DNA of 41,662 nucleotides, taken from positions 1 through 41,662 of the forward strand of contig CANJNJ010000031.1 in the NCBI GenBank assembly GCA_947474995.1. The letters run 5' to 3'. Under the pieces are notes generated by a model, which saw nothing but the letters and a program-made list of their open reading frames with translations, made no database searches and had not been told where the DNA came from. Numbering within the stretch: position 1 is the first letter of the stretch; every line of letters begins with the position of its first letter. Both the position numbers and the translations under genes were made by a program. Source of the DNA: Opitutaceae bacterium. GTDB taxonomy: Bacteria; Verrucomicrobiota; Verrucomicrobiia; Opitutales; Opitutaceae. Of the stretch, positions 31,489-39,849 are shown in pieces.

Positions 31489-33048
31489 ATGAGACAAATG
31501 CTGACATGGTTTTGGACGCGCCGGCTGGGCCTGGCGGGCTGCGCCATGGTCCTGGCTTTCCTCGTGCTCGCGGGCCGATTTTGGCATCCGTATTACGGGT
31601 TCACCAAGTTTCTGCAGATCGACGAAGCGGATGCGCGGGTCGCCATTCCCGAACTGCGCGCGGCTCCGGTTTATTTTTATTCGGGCCAGAACGGCTACGA
31701 CGCATCGGCGTATTCCCAAATCGCCTTCCATCCGGGGCTGGATTCCCCCGACTTGAAAACCGCCGTCGGCAACGTGCCGTACCGGGCGCGACGCATCCTC
31801 GGGAGCGCGCTCGCCTGGCTGGTGGCGGGTGGGAATCCCGATCGGATCGCCAACGCCTACGCCACGCTCAACCTTGCCGTCTGGCTCGGACTGGCCGCCG
31901 TGCTTTGGCGGTTGCTGCCGGTGCGTGACTGGCGGGGCTGGCTGGCGTGGGTGGGCGTGCTTTTTTCGGCGGGCGCGTTGCATGCCGTTCGCCTCGCGTT
32001 GACCGATCTGCTCGGGCTCACGCTGTTCGCCGCCGCGATGCTGGCGCAGGAAAATCGCCGCGAACGACCGGCGCTCGGCCTGCTGGCCCTGGCCGGTTTG
32101 GCGCGGGAGACGGCGCTCGCCGGCGTGGTCGCATTTTGGCGAGGGCCGTGGCTGGCGCCGCGGACCTGGATCGGAAACGCGGTCCGCACGTGGATCGTGA
32201 TCGCGCCGCTTGGCCTGTGGATCGCGTACATTCGCTGGCAGGCCGGCCCGGCGGACCAGGGCTTCGGAAATTTTTCGTGGCCCGGGGCCGGCTTCGTGGA
32301 GAAGTGGTTTTTTGCGCTCGCCGGCTTTCGGCTGGACCCGGCCTACGGCTGGCTCAACGCCGCGACGCTCCTGGCCACGCTCGGATTGACCGTGCAGGCG
32401 GGTTTTCTGGTCAGTCGCCGCCTGTTCAACGACGCGTGGTGGCGGGTGGGTGCGGTGGGTGTGGTGATGATGCTGCTGTTCGGCACGTCGGTGTGGGAGG
32501 GCCATCCCGGCGCCGCCACCCGCGTGTTGCTGCCGATGGGGCTGGCGTTCGCCGTCCTCGCCGTGCGGCAACGCGCCACCTGGCTCTGGTTGGTGGCCGG
32601 AAGTCTCTCGGTCTGGAGCGGTGTGCTGGCGTTGTGGACCGTGCCGCAGGACGCGGCGGAGATCGCGGCCGGCCGGTCCGAACACGGCGCCTACGTCCTT
32701 CGAATCAACGAGGGCTGGTACGGCTGCGAACGCGATCGTCGCAACACGTGGGCCTGGACCGCGAGGGAGGGGCAACTCGTCCTCGACACGTCGCCGCGGG
32801 GCGGTTCCCCGGCTCGTGTGCGCCTGTCCCTGCGTGCCCTCGCCCCGCGCACCGTCGAGATTCGCCACGGCGCCCGGTTGCTTTGGTCCGGCCCGGTCGG
32901 GGTGAATTTGCAGTCGATCGAATTCCCCGTTGAACGCGCGGGTCGGGTTGTCCTGCAGCTCCGTTCGAGCGAAACCCCGGTGCGCGAATCCAGCGCCCCC
33001 GGTGCTCGCGCCTTGGGTTTCGCGGTCTACAACCCGCGCGTCGAATGA
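31489..33048 (+). CDS. polytopic membrane protein with C-terminal extracytoplasmic module (GT-C-like), paralogue of the protein at 37104
   Basis: About 519 residues from ATG 31489 (31465 and 31498 are alternatives). After membrane segment 1 comes YYGFTKFLQIDE, then SGQNGYDASAYSQIAFHP and NVPYRARRILGSAL, an arrangement shared residue by residue with the protein at 37104 (GYDGAYYVQLALYP, NLPYRARRIL). A Tyr-Asp in the first outer loop is reminiscent of GT-C glycosyltransferases. Nine or so membrane segments follow, including LGLLALAGLARETALAGVVA. The last 110 residues form an outer module: GWYGCERDRRNTWAWTAREG, then beta strands ending ALGFAVYNPRVE. The same module ends the proteins at 33485 and 37104. 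The stop codon overlaps the start of the next gene (ATGA), so the trio is coupled. Function: likely glycan or lipid-linked sugar transfer, inferred. Confidence 0.82.
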   Translation: MRQMLTWFWTRRLGLAGCAMVLAFLVLAGRFWHPYYGFTKFLQIDEADARVAIPELRAAPVYFYSGQNGYDASAYSQIAFHPGLDSPDLKTAVGNVPYRARRILGSALAWLVAGGNPDRIANAYATLNLAVWLGLAAVLWRLLPVRDWRGWLAWVGVLFSAGALHAVRLALTDLLGLTLFAAAMLAQENRRERPALGLLALAGLARETALAGVVAFWRGPWLAPRTWIGNAVRTWIVIAPLGLWIAYIRWQAGPADQGFGNFSWPGAGFVEKWFFALAGFRLDPAYGWLNAATLLATLGLTVQAGFLVSRRLFNDAWWRVGAVGVVMMLLFGTSVWEGHPGAATRVLLPMGLAFAVLAVRQRATWLWLVAGSLSVWSGVLALWTVPQDAAEIAAGRSEHGAYVLRINEGWYGCERDRRNTWAWTAREGQLVLDTSPRGGSPARVRLSLRALAPRTVEIRHGARLLWSGPVGVNLQSIEFPVERAGRVVLQLRSSETPVRESSAPGARALGFAVYNPRVE

Positions 33049-33488
33049 GGGTGAGTAATTCAACGTGGCGGGCGGGTGCACTCGGCGTGGTCGCGATCGT
33101 GGCGATCGGGAATGTCATTTTAGCCGTCCACAAAACGCTTCCGCCTCCCGTCGACTCGCCGGTCATCGCCGTCGACCCCGTCACCCGGCAGGAGCGGCGG
33201 CTGGCCAAGCTCCGGCAGTCCCTTGCCGCGCGGGGCGTGGAGGGAGTCGTCGGTTATCTCGGCGACAGCGCGGGCCCGGCGCTCTGGTCCGACCCGGGCC
33301 AGGTGGAAGACTATTACCTCGCCCAATTTGTCCTCGTGCCCCTGGTGCTGGAGGGGAACTCCGAGCGGTCGGAATGGGCCGTGGCGAATCTGCGGACGAC
33401 GGCGGCTTCCGCGCGAGTGGGCCCCGACTGGAAAATCGCGGAGGATTTCGGCGATGGCGTGTTCCTCCTGCGAAAGGCGAAGCCATGA
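33045..33488 (+). CDS. small membrane-anchored protein in coupled trio
   Basis: This 147-residue product has one N-terminal membrane segment (residues 10-30, AGALGVVAIVAIGNVILAV), and the rest is probably outside the cytoplasm. Unknown family. The soluble part contains RQERRLAKLRQSLAARGVEG, VGYLGD, DYYLAQFVLVPLVLEGN and a final GPDWKIAEDFGDGVFLLRKA. The ending resembles the C-terminal soluble part of the GT39-like protein at 35469 (NWTKIGTSNQISFWRLDG), which is a weak similarity judged by eye. It overlaps both neighbours by ATGA junctions (33045-33048 and 33485-33488), so the three proteins are probably made in fixed proportion. Possible accessory subunit of the two membrane proteins. Confidence 0.8.
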   Translation: MRVSNSTWRAGALGVVAIVAIGNVILAVHKTLPPPVDSPVIAVDPVTRQERRLAKLRQSLAARGVEGVVGYLGDSAGPALWSDPGQVEDYYLAQFVLVPLVLEGNSERSEWAVANLRTTAASARVGPDWKIAEDFGDGVFLLRKAKP

Positions 33489-35356
33489 CGTTCGCGGCCG
33501 TCCTGGCCTTGGGTTCTGCCTGGCTCATGGGCGTGCTCCTCGTGAGCCTGCTGTGGCCCGGCCCGCGGAGGTGGCGGGCGGACCTTGGCTTCATTCTGCC
33601 CCTGGGGTTGGGGCTTGGCCTGGGTGTCACGTCGGCGATTTTTTTCGCGGCGTCGCTCGCTTCGTCGCAACCGGTGAGGCTGTCCTTGATCCTGGAATTT
33701 TCGATCGCGGCGGGGCTGGCGTGGCTCGTGGGCCGGCGTTCTCGACTGGCCACGGGGACGGGCAAGGCCGGGACGCCGGGCCATTCGTGGCTGGTTGCAT
33801 TCGGAGCGACGGCGTTGGGGCAGGCCGCGTTGGTGGCGGCGGTCACGAGCTGGCGGGCCTACGTCGCCGAACCGCACGGGGGTTGGGATGGCTGGGCGAT
33901 TTGGAACATGCACGCGCGGTTTATTTTTCGCGGCGGCGAGAATTGGACGCGACTGCTGCAGCAACCCCCGGTCGCGTGGACCCACGCCGATTATCCTTTG
34001 CTGATCCCGGCGAGTGTGGCGCGGGGCTGGGCTTTCGTCGGCCAGGATGGGGCGTTTGTTTCCGGACTGCTTTCCGGTTCGTTTGGGCTGGCCACGGTCG
34101 GACTGCTCGTCGCCGCCGTCGGGCGACTCCGGCAGCCGTTGGTCGGAATTGTCGGCGGGCTCGTGCTGCTGGGCACACCGTTCTTCGTGACGTTCGCGTC
34201 CAACGAGCACGCCGACATTCCCCTGGGATTTTTCCTGCTCGCGACGGTCGTCCTGATGGCGCTGGGCCAACGGCAGCCGGAGGTCCGCGGTTTCCCGGTG
34301 CTGGCCGGTCTTTGCGCCGGCCTCGCCGCGTGGACCAAGAACGAAGGGCTCCTCTTCGCTCTGCTGGCGGCGGGAGTGTTCATGGCGCAGGCGGCCCGCC
34401 GCGGCGCGCGACGAGCGTCCGGGGCGTTTATCCTTGGACTGGTCGTCGCGTTGGTGCCCGTGGCCATTTTTAAAATCTTCGTCGCCCCGCACAACGACAT
34501 CGTCTCGGCCGGAATCGGCGGGCGGCTGGCCCAACTCGTCGACGGGTCCCGCCACCGTCTGATCCTCGCTTCACTGGTTCGCGACGTGACCCGCTTTGGC
34601 GAGTGGAGCGTGCTCCCTTTTTTCGCGATGATTCCGCCGCTCGTGGTGCCGGGTGGAAAGCGCCTGGGTCGCGGCGAATGGTGGGTGGCGGGCCTCCTCG
34701 CGCTGACCGGCGCCGGCTACTACGCCGTCTATTTGATCACGCCGTGGGATCTCGCCTGGCATCTCGATTCGTCGCTCGTCCGGCTGTTGCTGCAGCTCTG
34801 GCCGGCCGCGGTGTTCTTCTGGTGTCTGGCGATTTCCCAAGATGAAGAGGTGTCCGCCGCGCGACGGCGGCCGCGATGGTTCCTGCCCTGGTTCGGCGTC
34901 GCCAATCTCGGCTTGGGCGCAGTCGTGCTGACCGTGCTTGCGCGTCAACCGGCGCCAAATCAGCTCGCGGTGGCGCGAGTTTCGGGTGGGGAAGTCAGCC
35001 TGCTGACGGGGGACGGTTGGTTCGGTCGCGAGCGCGATCGCCGCGCTGAGTGGATGTGGAGCAAGGGCGAATCTGTCCTTTTCGTGCGCAGCGCGGCGGC
35101 GCAGCCGGTCGCGTTGACGCTGCGATTTAGAATCCGCGGTTTGGGCGCGCGCACCGTGCGAGCCTTCGTGGGCGCTGGCGTCGTCTGGCAGGGTGCCGTC
35201 GGCGAGGCCCTGGTGCCGACGGAAATCGCGGGCGTCGTGTGGCCGCCGGGAGTGACCGCCGTGGTCTTCAAGACCGACGCACCGGGTTTGCCCGAGTCAG
35301 GCTCGCCCAACGCGCGCGCGTTGACGTTTGCGCTTTACGATCCGCGGTTGGAATAG
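33485..35356 (+). CDS. GT-C type membrane glycosyltransferase with same C-terminal module
   Basis: The 623-residue protein has about ten or more membrane segments. Its first large outer loop reads GGWDGWAIWNMHARFIFRGG, with the Asp-x-Trp arrangement of PMT/GT39-like enzymes, followed by THADYPLLIPASVARGWAFV, NEHADIPLGFFLLATVVLMA and GLCAGLAAWTKNEGLLFALL, which fit the GT39/GT-C family. The C-terminal module is the same as in the proteins at 31489 and 37104 (GWFGRERDRRAEWMWSKGES, ending ALTFALYDPRLE), although the membrane part is not a close relative of theirs. The start is at ATG 33485, overlapping the stop of the previous gene. Downstream is a 20-bp inverted repeat between convergent genes. 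Confidence 0.85.
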   Translation: MTFAAVLALGSAWLMGVLLVSLLWPGPRRWRADLGFILPLGLGLGLGVTSAIFFAASLASSQPVRLSLILEFSIAAGLAWLVGRRSRLATGTGKAGTPGHSWLVAFGATALGQAALVAAVTSWRAYVAEPHGGWDGWAIWNMHARFIFRGGENWTRLLQQPPVAWTHADYPLLIPASVARGWAFVGQDGAFVSGLLSGSFGLATVGLLVAAVGRLRQPLVGIVGGLVLLGTPFFVTFASNEHADIPLGFFLLATVVLMALGQRQPEVRGFPVLAGLCAGLAAWTKNEGLLFALLAAGVFMAQAARRGARRASGAFILGLVVALVPVAIFKIFVAPHNDIVSAGIGGRLAQLVDGSRHRLILASLVRDVTRFGEWSVLPFFAMIPPLVVPGGKRLGRGEWWVAGLLALTGAGYYAVYLITPWDLAWHLDSSLVRLLLQLWPAAVFFWCLAISQDEEVSAARRRPRWFLPWFGVANLGLGAVVLTVLARQPAPNQLAVARVSGGEVSLLTGDGWFGRERDRRAEWMWSKGESVLFVRSAAAQPVALTLRFRIRGLGARTVRAFVGAGVVWQGAVGEALVPTEIAGVVWPPGVTAVVFKTDAPGLPESGSPNARALTFALYDPRLE

Positions 35357-35371
35357 CCGGCGGTTGAATTT

Positions 35372-35418
35372 AGAAGCCAGGAAGCCACGAGGAATTGGCT
35401 CGTGGCTTCCTGGCTTCT
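35372..35418. repeat. 20-bp perfect inverted repeat between convergent genes
   Basis: AGAAGCCAGGAAGCCACGAG (35372-35391) and its exact reverse complement (35399-35418) surround a 7-base loop; the AATT bases beyond extend the match with one mismatch. It lies between two convergent genes and could act as a two-way terminator, but has no T-run of note. Confidence 0.75.
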
Positions 35419-35468
35419 GAATTGTTCCGAGGCATTGGGGAGTCGACCGCGCGGAAAATAATGTGGCC

Positions 35469-36995
35469 TCATTTCGCGCTCGTGGCGTTGAGCCCGTCGA
35501 GACGCCAAAACGAAATCTGGTTCGACGTGCCAATCTTCGTCCAATTTCCCGGACAGCGTTCCCGCAGGGCGCCTTGTTCCTCCATGCCGAAAATGACCGC
35601 GCAGACGGGCCGGCCGGACGTTTGCGCCAGCGCGGCGTAGCGTGCAAACTGGGCCGCCTCGATTTGGTCCCAGCGCAGGACGGCGAAGTCGGTGTAGTGG
35701 TAAATCGCCCCACTGAGATAAAAACAGGTGACGAGGGCGTTCGCCGGCAATTGGCCGCGCGCGGCCACGCAGGCCTTCGCATAGGCTTCCTCGTAGCCTT
35801 TGGTGTAGAGCACGCCCAATTTCTTCGTCCAATAACACGAGCCACCCACCGCCCAGAGCCCAAGAATCACGGCGGCGATCGCCCGCCAACGCTGGGCGCG
35901 TTGGATCGCGAAGGAACGCACCACGGCGTCGGCTCCGAGCAGTCCCGCGAGGATCAACGCCGGGATCCCGGGTAGAATGAAGCGCAGGCACCACCACGCT
36001 TCGCGCGACACTTCGTAGCAGGCGTAGAGTCCGACCACGGCCGCGAACCAAAGTCCGAGCGCGAGGAGACCGCGCGTGCGGAAATCACGGCGCACGGTGG
36101 CGGCCAGGGCCAGCGCGACGAGCACGCCCGGCAACAGCAGCGGCAGCCAGTGCGCAAAATGGGCCAGGGTCGGCGGGGCATACGACCAACTGAAGGCGGC
36201 CTGCCAGTCGCCGTAGCCCGATCGCATCGGGCCGCCGTAAAGTTCCCGATTGTAGAGCGCCACCCACACCGCACCGGGCAGACCCGCAAGCGTGGCCAGC
36301 CCGAGCCGCCGCCAGTCGAGTCCGAGCAGCACAACGAGCGCCGGCAGCATGACCAGATTCGTCGGCCGGACCAAAACCGCGACGGCGGTGGCCGCGCCGC
36401 AGGCCGCGGCCCAACCGGAGTGCCGGCGCGCTCGCAACGCCGTGTAGAAGGTGGCGAGCGCCCATGCCGTGGCCAGCGTATCGCTCAACGGCTGAATCGA
36501 CGTGAACAGGAACACGGGGCACGCCCCGAGCGCGCTGGCCCCCGCCGCGGCGAGCCACGGGTCGAGCCCGAGTTCGCGGGCCGTGGCGTAACAGAGCCAC
36601 AAGGCTCCGAGGGCCCCGGCGAGCCCGACCACGAGCGGACCGATTTCCCAGCCGAGAATCTTTCCGGCGAGAGCGTAGTGCAGCGGCAGGCCGGGCGGGT
36701 ACGTCGGTGGTAAATGGGGATTGCCGGGTTGGGGAAAGAATCCGTGCGGCGTGAAATGGGCGCGGTTCAGCTCCATTTGCGGTCCAAACTCGGGTGGCGT
36801 CCGCAATGCGGTCTGCCAGTGGCCCGCGGCGAGCAGGCGCCCGCTGTTCAGGTACCCGGAGGAATCGGATCCCGCAGCGGCCACCGATGTGTTCCGCGCC
36901 AGAAAGAGGGCGAAGGCGGCGAGGGCCAGGACGCCCAACCAGACGAACCAGCGGGGCGCACGCGCAACCGGTTCAAGGGGATTGGGATTTGACAT
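35469..36995 (-). CDS. GT39/ArnT-like membrane glycosyltransferase
   Basis: 508 residues from ATG 36995 (a frame from 37049 adds an unlikely leader). After the first membrane segment (VWLGVLALAAFALFLARN) come AAAGSDSSGYLNSGRLLAAG and ELNRAHFTPHG. Then there is HLPPTYPPGLPLHYAL, the usual pattern of PMT/ArnT-type enzymes, where the outer-loop Asp is catalytic. Later segments include LSDTLATAWALATFYTALRA and CGAATAVAVLVRPTNLVMLP. The last 90 residues are soluble (FAVLRWDQIEAAQFARYAAL to the end) and may face outward. These enzymes use polyprenyl-phosphate sugars. It is divergent from the gene at 37104 and convergent with the one at 33485. Confidence 0.88.
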   Translation of the reverse strand: MSNPNPLEPVARAPRWFVWLGVLALAAFALFLARNTSVAAAGSDSSGYLNSGRLLAAGHWQTALRTPPEFGPQMELNRAHFTPHGFFPQPGNPHLPPTYPPGLPLHYALAGKILGWEIGPLVVGLAGALGALWLCYATARELGLDPWLAAAGASALGACPVFLFTSIQPLSDTLATAWALATFYTALRARRHSGWAAACGAATAVAVLVRPTNLVMLPALVVLLGLDWRRLGLATLAGLPGAVWVALYNRELYGGPMRSGYGDWQAAFSWSYAPPTLAHFAHWLPLLLPGVLVALALAATVRRDFRTRGLLALGLWFAAVVGLYACYEVSREAWWCLRFILPGIPALILAGLLGADAVVRSFAIQRAQRWRAIAAVILGLWAVGGSCYWTKKLGVLYTKGYEEAYAKACVAARGQLPANALVTCFYLSGAIYHYTDFAVLRWDQIEAAQFARYAALAQTSGRPVCAVIFGMEEQGALRERCPGNWTKIGTSNQISFWRLDGLNATSAK

Positions 36996-37103
36996 GGGTG
37001 GCTTGCGTTCTGTGATTCGCAAACTGGCCGTGACATTTTTTGAAGACAAGCACCCGCAGTGTCACGATCTGACCAAGGGCGGTAGCCGTGCGGCTGGCGG
37101 CGG

Positions 37104-38738
37104 ATGAGTTCGTCCTCCACAGACACCCCGGCCCGGCCGGTTCCGCCTCGCTTCGCCCACTGGCGCTGGCGCGGGGCGCTCGTGGCCTGTGCCCTGCTTT
37201 TTGGCTGGGCGGTGGCGCAATTTTACGAGCCGCCGTACGGGTTCACCAGTTTGATTTCAATCGGCGACATGCTGAACTCGACGAAGGTGACGGCCCTGCG
37301 GCAGGTCCCGCACTACGTTTATGAGAAGTCGGCGGGCTATGATGGGGCTTATTACGTCCAGCTCGCGCTGTACCCGACGCTCGACAATCCCGAGCTGAAA
37401 AAGGCGATCGACAATCTTCCCTACCGCGCGCGGCGGATCCTGTTTTGCTGGGTGGAGTGGCTGCTCGGATTGGGGCAGCCGGCGTGGATCGTCCAGGCGC
37501 ACGCGTTGCTCAACGTGCTGTGCTGGTTCGCGCTCGCCGTGGTGTTGTTGCGGTGGTTTCCGCCGACGGACGGGGCGAATTTCCTGCGGTGGTTCGGCGT
37601 GATGTTTTCGCACGGGCTGTGCATGAGCGTGCGGCATTCGCTCGTCGACGGACCCAGTCTGTTGCTCGTGGCGGTGGCGATCGCGCTGGGGGAAAAAGGC
37701 CGCCGGGGGCCGGGCACCGCGGTGCTGGCACTGGCCGGGCTCGGTCGGGAGACGAGCCTGCTCGCGGTGGTGGGTTTCGCGCCGACGGATCCGCACGTGA
37801 GTTCCGCCCCGGTGTGGCGGCGGCCCCAAGCCTGGATCCGATTAGCGGTCACCGCGGTGGTCATCGCGCTGCCGCTGCTGGCGTGGACGGCCGCTCTCTT
37901 CTGGAAGCTTGGCCCGGCCGACGATCCGGCGGGCGTGGGCAACTTCGGCCTGCCGCTCGCGGGGCTGGCGGAAAAATGGGGCACGGTGGTGGCGGGTTCT
38001 TCGGCCTCCGGCCACTCGCCGCTCGATTGGGCCACGCTGGCCGTCACGCTCGCGTTGACGGTCCAGTGGTTGTTCTTCGTTCTCCGGTGGCGGCCGGCCG
38101 AAACCTGGTGGCGGGTGGGGGCGGCCTTTGCCGGGCTGATGATTTTTTTGTCGACGCCGGTTTGGGAGGGATTTCCCGGCGCTGGGACCCGCGTGCTTTT
38201 GCCGATGACGCTGGCGTTCAACCTGGTCGTTCCGCGCGGACGCCGCTGGCTGCCTGTGTTGCTGGCCGGCAACCTCACGGTCTTGGCGGCCTGGTTCGAA
38301 TTCAATCCGCCGCCGCGTGATTTCGTCCACGTGGTGGGCGAGGGCGGCGCCAATGTCGCAGTGCAAATTGGGCCCGCGACCGGTTGGTCCGGCTCGGAGA
38401 ATCACGACAAGGACCGCTGGCGCTGGAGTTCGGGCGAAGCGACGCTCCGCATCCGGAACGACGCTGGCACCCCGGTGATGCTGGTCGTGCAGGGGCGGAT
38501 CGCCGCGGTGGACAATCGCCACGTGCGGGCCTTCGCGGGTGAGGCGATGGTGTGGTCGGGCGCCGTCGGCGAAAAGCCCGCCAATCTCCAGTTCGGGTGC
38601 GTCGTGCCCGCCGGCGAATCCACCCTTCGTTTCTCCAGCGATCGCCCGGGTCGGCGCGTCGGGCAGGATCCGCGGCTGCTGGCCTTCAGTGTCTACAACT
38701 TGGAGATCGTCGTGCGCCCGGCGCCCGTGCGACGCTAA
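37104..38738 (+). CDS. GT-C-like polytopic membrane protein, paralogue of the protein at 31489
   Basis: 544 residues; ATG 37104 leads through a Pro/Arg-rich tail into the first membrane segment (LVACALLFGWAVAQFYEP). Conserved with the protein at 31489: YGFT, SAGYDGAYYVQLALYPTLDN, NLPYRARRILF, LALAGLGRETSLLAVVGF and ETWWRVGAAFAGLMIFLSTP followed by VWEGFPGAGTRVLLPMTLAF. The C-terminal module (GWSGSENHDKDRWRWSSGEA ... LLAFSVYNLEIV) is the same outer domain. About nine membrane segments. A methyltransferase gene follows after 4 bases, so the two are co-transcribed. Its role in glycan synthesis is inferred from neighbours. Confidence 0.84.
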   Translation: MSSSSTDTPARPVPPRFAHWRWRGALVACALLFGWAVAQFYEPPYGFTSLISIGDMLNSTKVTALRQVPHYVYEKSAGYDGAYYVQLALYPTLDNPELKKAIDNLPYRARRILFCWVEWLLGLGQPAWIVQAHALLNVLCWFALAVVLLRWFPPTDGANFLRWFGVMFSHGLCMSVRHSLVDGPSLLLVAVAIALGEKGRRGPGTAVLALAGLGRETSLLAVVGFAPTDPHVSSAPVWRRPQAWIRLAVTAVVIALPLLAWTAALFWKLGPADDPAGVGNFGLPLAGLAEKWGTVVAGSSASGHSPLDWATLAVTLALTVQWLFFVLRWRPAETWWRVGAAFAGLMIFLSTPVWEGFPGAGTRVLLPMTLAFNLVVPRGRRWLPVLLAGNLTVLAAWFEFNPPPRDFVHVVGEGGANVAVQIGPATGWSGSENHDKDRWRWSSGEATLRIRNDAGTPVMLVVQGRIAAVDNRHVRAFAGEAMVWSGAVGEKPANLQFGCVVPAGESTLRFSSDRPGRRVGQDPRLLAFSVYNLEIVVRPAPVRR

Positions 38739-38742
38739 CGGC

Positions 38743-39696
38743 ATGAGTTTCGGCCTCCGGGATTTTCTGCGCTGGTTTCCGGCGTTCACGCGGCTGGAAA
38801 AGGCGAACGCCCGGCTGGCCGCGGAGCTGGCGCAGCGCACGGCAGAGTTGGAATCGCTGCGAGCCGAGTGGATGCGATTCTTTCCGCCCGGGCATTTCTA
38901 TTCTCCCTTGCCTTCGCAGGCTGAGATCGCCGAGGCGTTTGCCCGCGGTGGGTTTGGACCGCCGTTTCCCGCCATCGACCTCAACGAGGCCGGGCAGTTT
39001 GCGCGGCTGGAAAAATTCGCCGAATTTTACGCGAGCCAGCCCTTCCCCGAGCAGCCGACTCCCGGTCGGCGTTTCTATTTGGATAATCCCTCCTATGGGC
39101 ACTACGACGCGATCATGCTCTACGGGATGCTGCGCGAGGCGAAACCGCGGCGGATCATTGAGGTGGGTTCCGGTTTCAGCTCCGCGGCGATGCTCGACCT
39201 CAACGAGCACGTCTTGGGCGGCGGGGTGGAATTCACCTTTATTGACCCGGACATGACGCGCCTGCGGCCGCTGTTGCGCGAGGGCGACACGAAGCGGGCG
39301 CAATTGATCGAGAAGCGTGTGCAAGAGGTGCCGCTCGCAACGTTCGCGGGCCTGGCGGAAAATGACGTGCTGTTCATCGACTCCTCGCACGTCAGCAAGA
39401 TCGGGAGCGACGTGAACCGGTTATTCTTTGACGTGCTGCCGGTGCTCGCGCCGGGCGTGCTCATTCACATTCACGATGTCGCGGGCAACCTCGAGTATCC
39501 CCGCGACTGGCTGGAAGGCGGCCGGGCGTGGAACGAGCAATATTTGCTGCACGCGTTCTTAATGTACAACCCCGCGTTTCGAATCGAATTGTTCTCGGCG
39601 TGGCTCTGGAACGCGAAGCACGAGTACATTCGCACCCATTTGCCAATGTGCGCGCGCGGCGGTGGTGGCCAGGTCTGGCTGCGGAAATTAAAGTAG
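38743..39696 (+). CDS. class I SAM-dependent methyltransferase (Methyltransf_24 type)
   Basis: This 317-residue cytoplasmic enzyme has an N-terminal coiled-coil-like helix (FTRLEKANARLAAELAQRTA), the motif PPGHFYSPLPSQAEIAEAF, and YLDNPSYGHYDAIMLYGMLR. The SAM fold follows: IIEVGSGFSSAAMLDLNEHV (motif I), VEFTFIDPDMTRLRPLLREG and DVLFIDSSHVSKIGSDVNRL. A conserved LIHIHDVAGNLEYP closes the core. Family members often sit in polysaccharide gene clusters and methylate sugars or lipid-linked glycans; this fits the neighbourhood. ATG 38743 is 4 bases after the stop of the preceding membrane protein. The final KHEYIRTHLPMCARGGGGQV is a family-like ending. Confidence 0.88.
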   Translation: MSFGLRDFLRWFPAFTRLEKANARLAAELAQRTAELESLRAEWMRFFPPGHFYSPLPSQAEIAEAFARGGFGPPFPAIDLNEAGQFARLEKFAEFYASQPFPEQPTPGRRFYLDNPSYGHYDAIMLYGMLREAKPRRIIEVGSGFSSAAMLDLNEHVLGGGVEFTFIDPDMTRLRPLLREGDTKRAQLIEKRVQEVPLATFAGLAENDVLFIDSSHVSKIGSDVNRLFFDVLPVLAPGVLIHIHDVAGNLEYPRDWLEGGRAWNEQYLLHAFLMYNPAFRIELFSAWLWNAKHEYIRTHLPMCARGGGGQVWLRKLK

Positions 39697-39725
39697 CGCC
39701 GGTCCCGGAGACGTGGCGGGGAGCG

Positions 39726-39804
39726 TTGGTCATTCCGCCTTCAGGCGGAAAGAATGCCCGTCGTCATCGCTAAATCCGATTCCGCCTAAAGGCGGGACTA
39801 CGAA
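39726..39804. repeat. AGGCGGAA paired-hairpin repeat (family A copy 4)
   Basis: TCATTCCGCCTTCAGGCGGA (39730-39750) faces TTCCGCCTAAAGGCGGGACT (39780-39803), with a longer 29-base spacer that differs from the other copies. It fills most of the gap between convergent genes. Confidence 0.8.
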
Positions 39805-39849
39805 CGTCCAAACCTCGCCGGTCGGAGATTGGCGCGACTTGCCACTTTC

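Noticed and set aside
31459-33081. 540-residue minus-strand frame opposite the membrane protein
   Set aside because: Arg/Gln/Pro/His-rich sequence typical of a shadow; the plus-strand protein has membrane segments and a paralogue.
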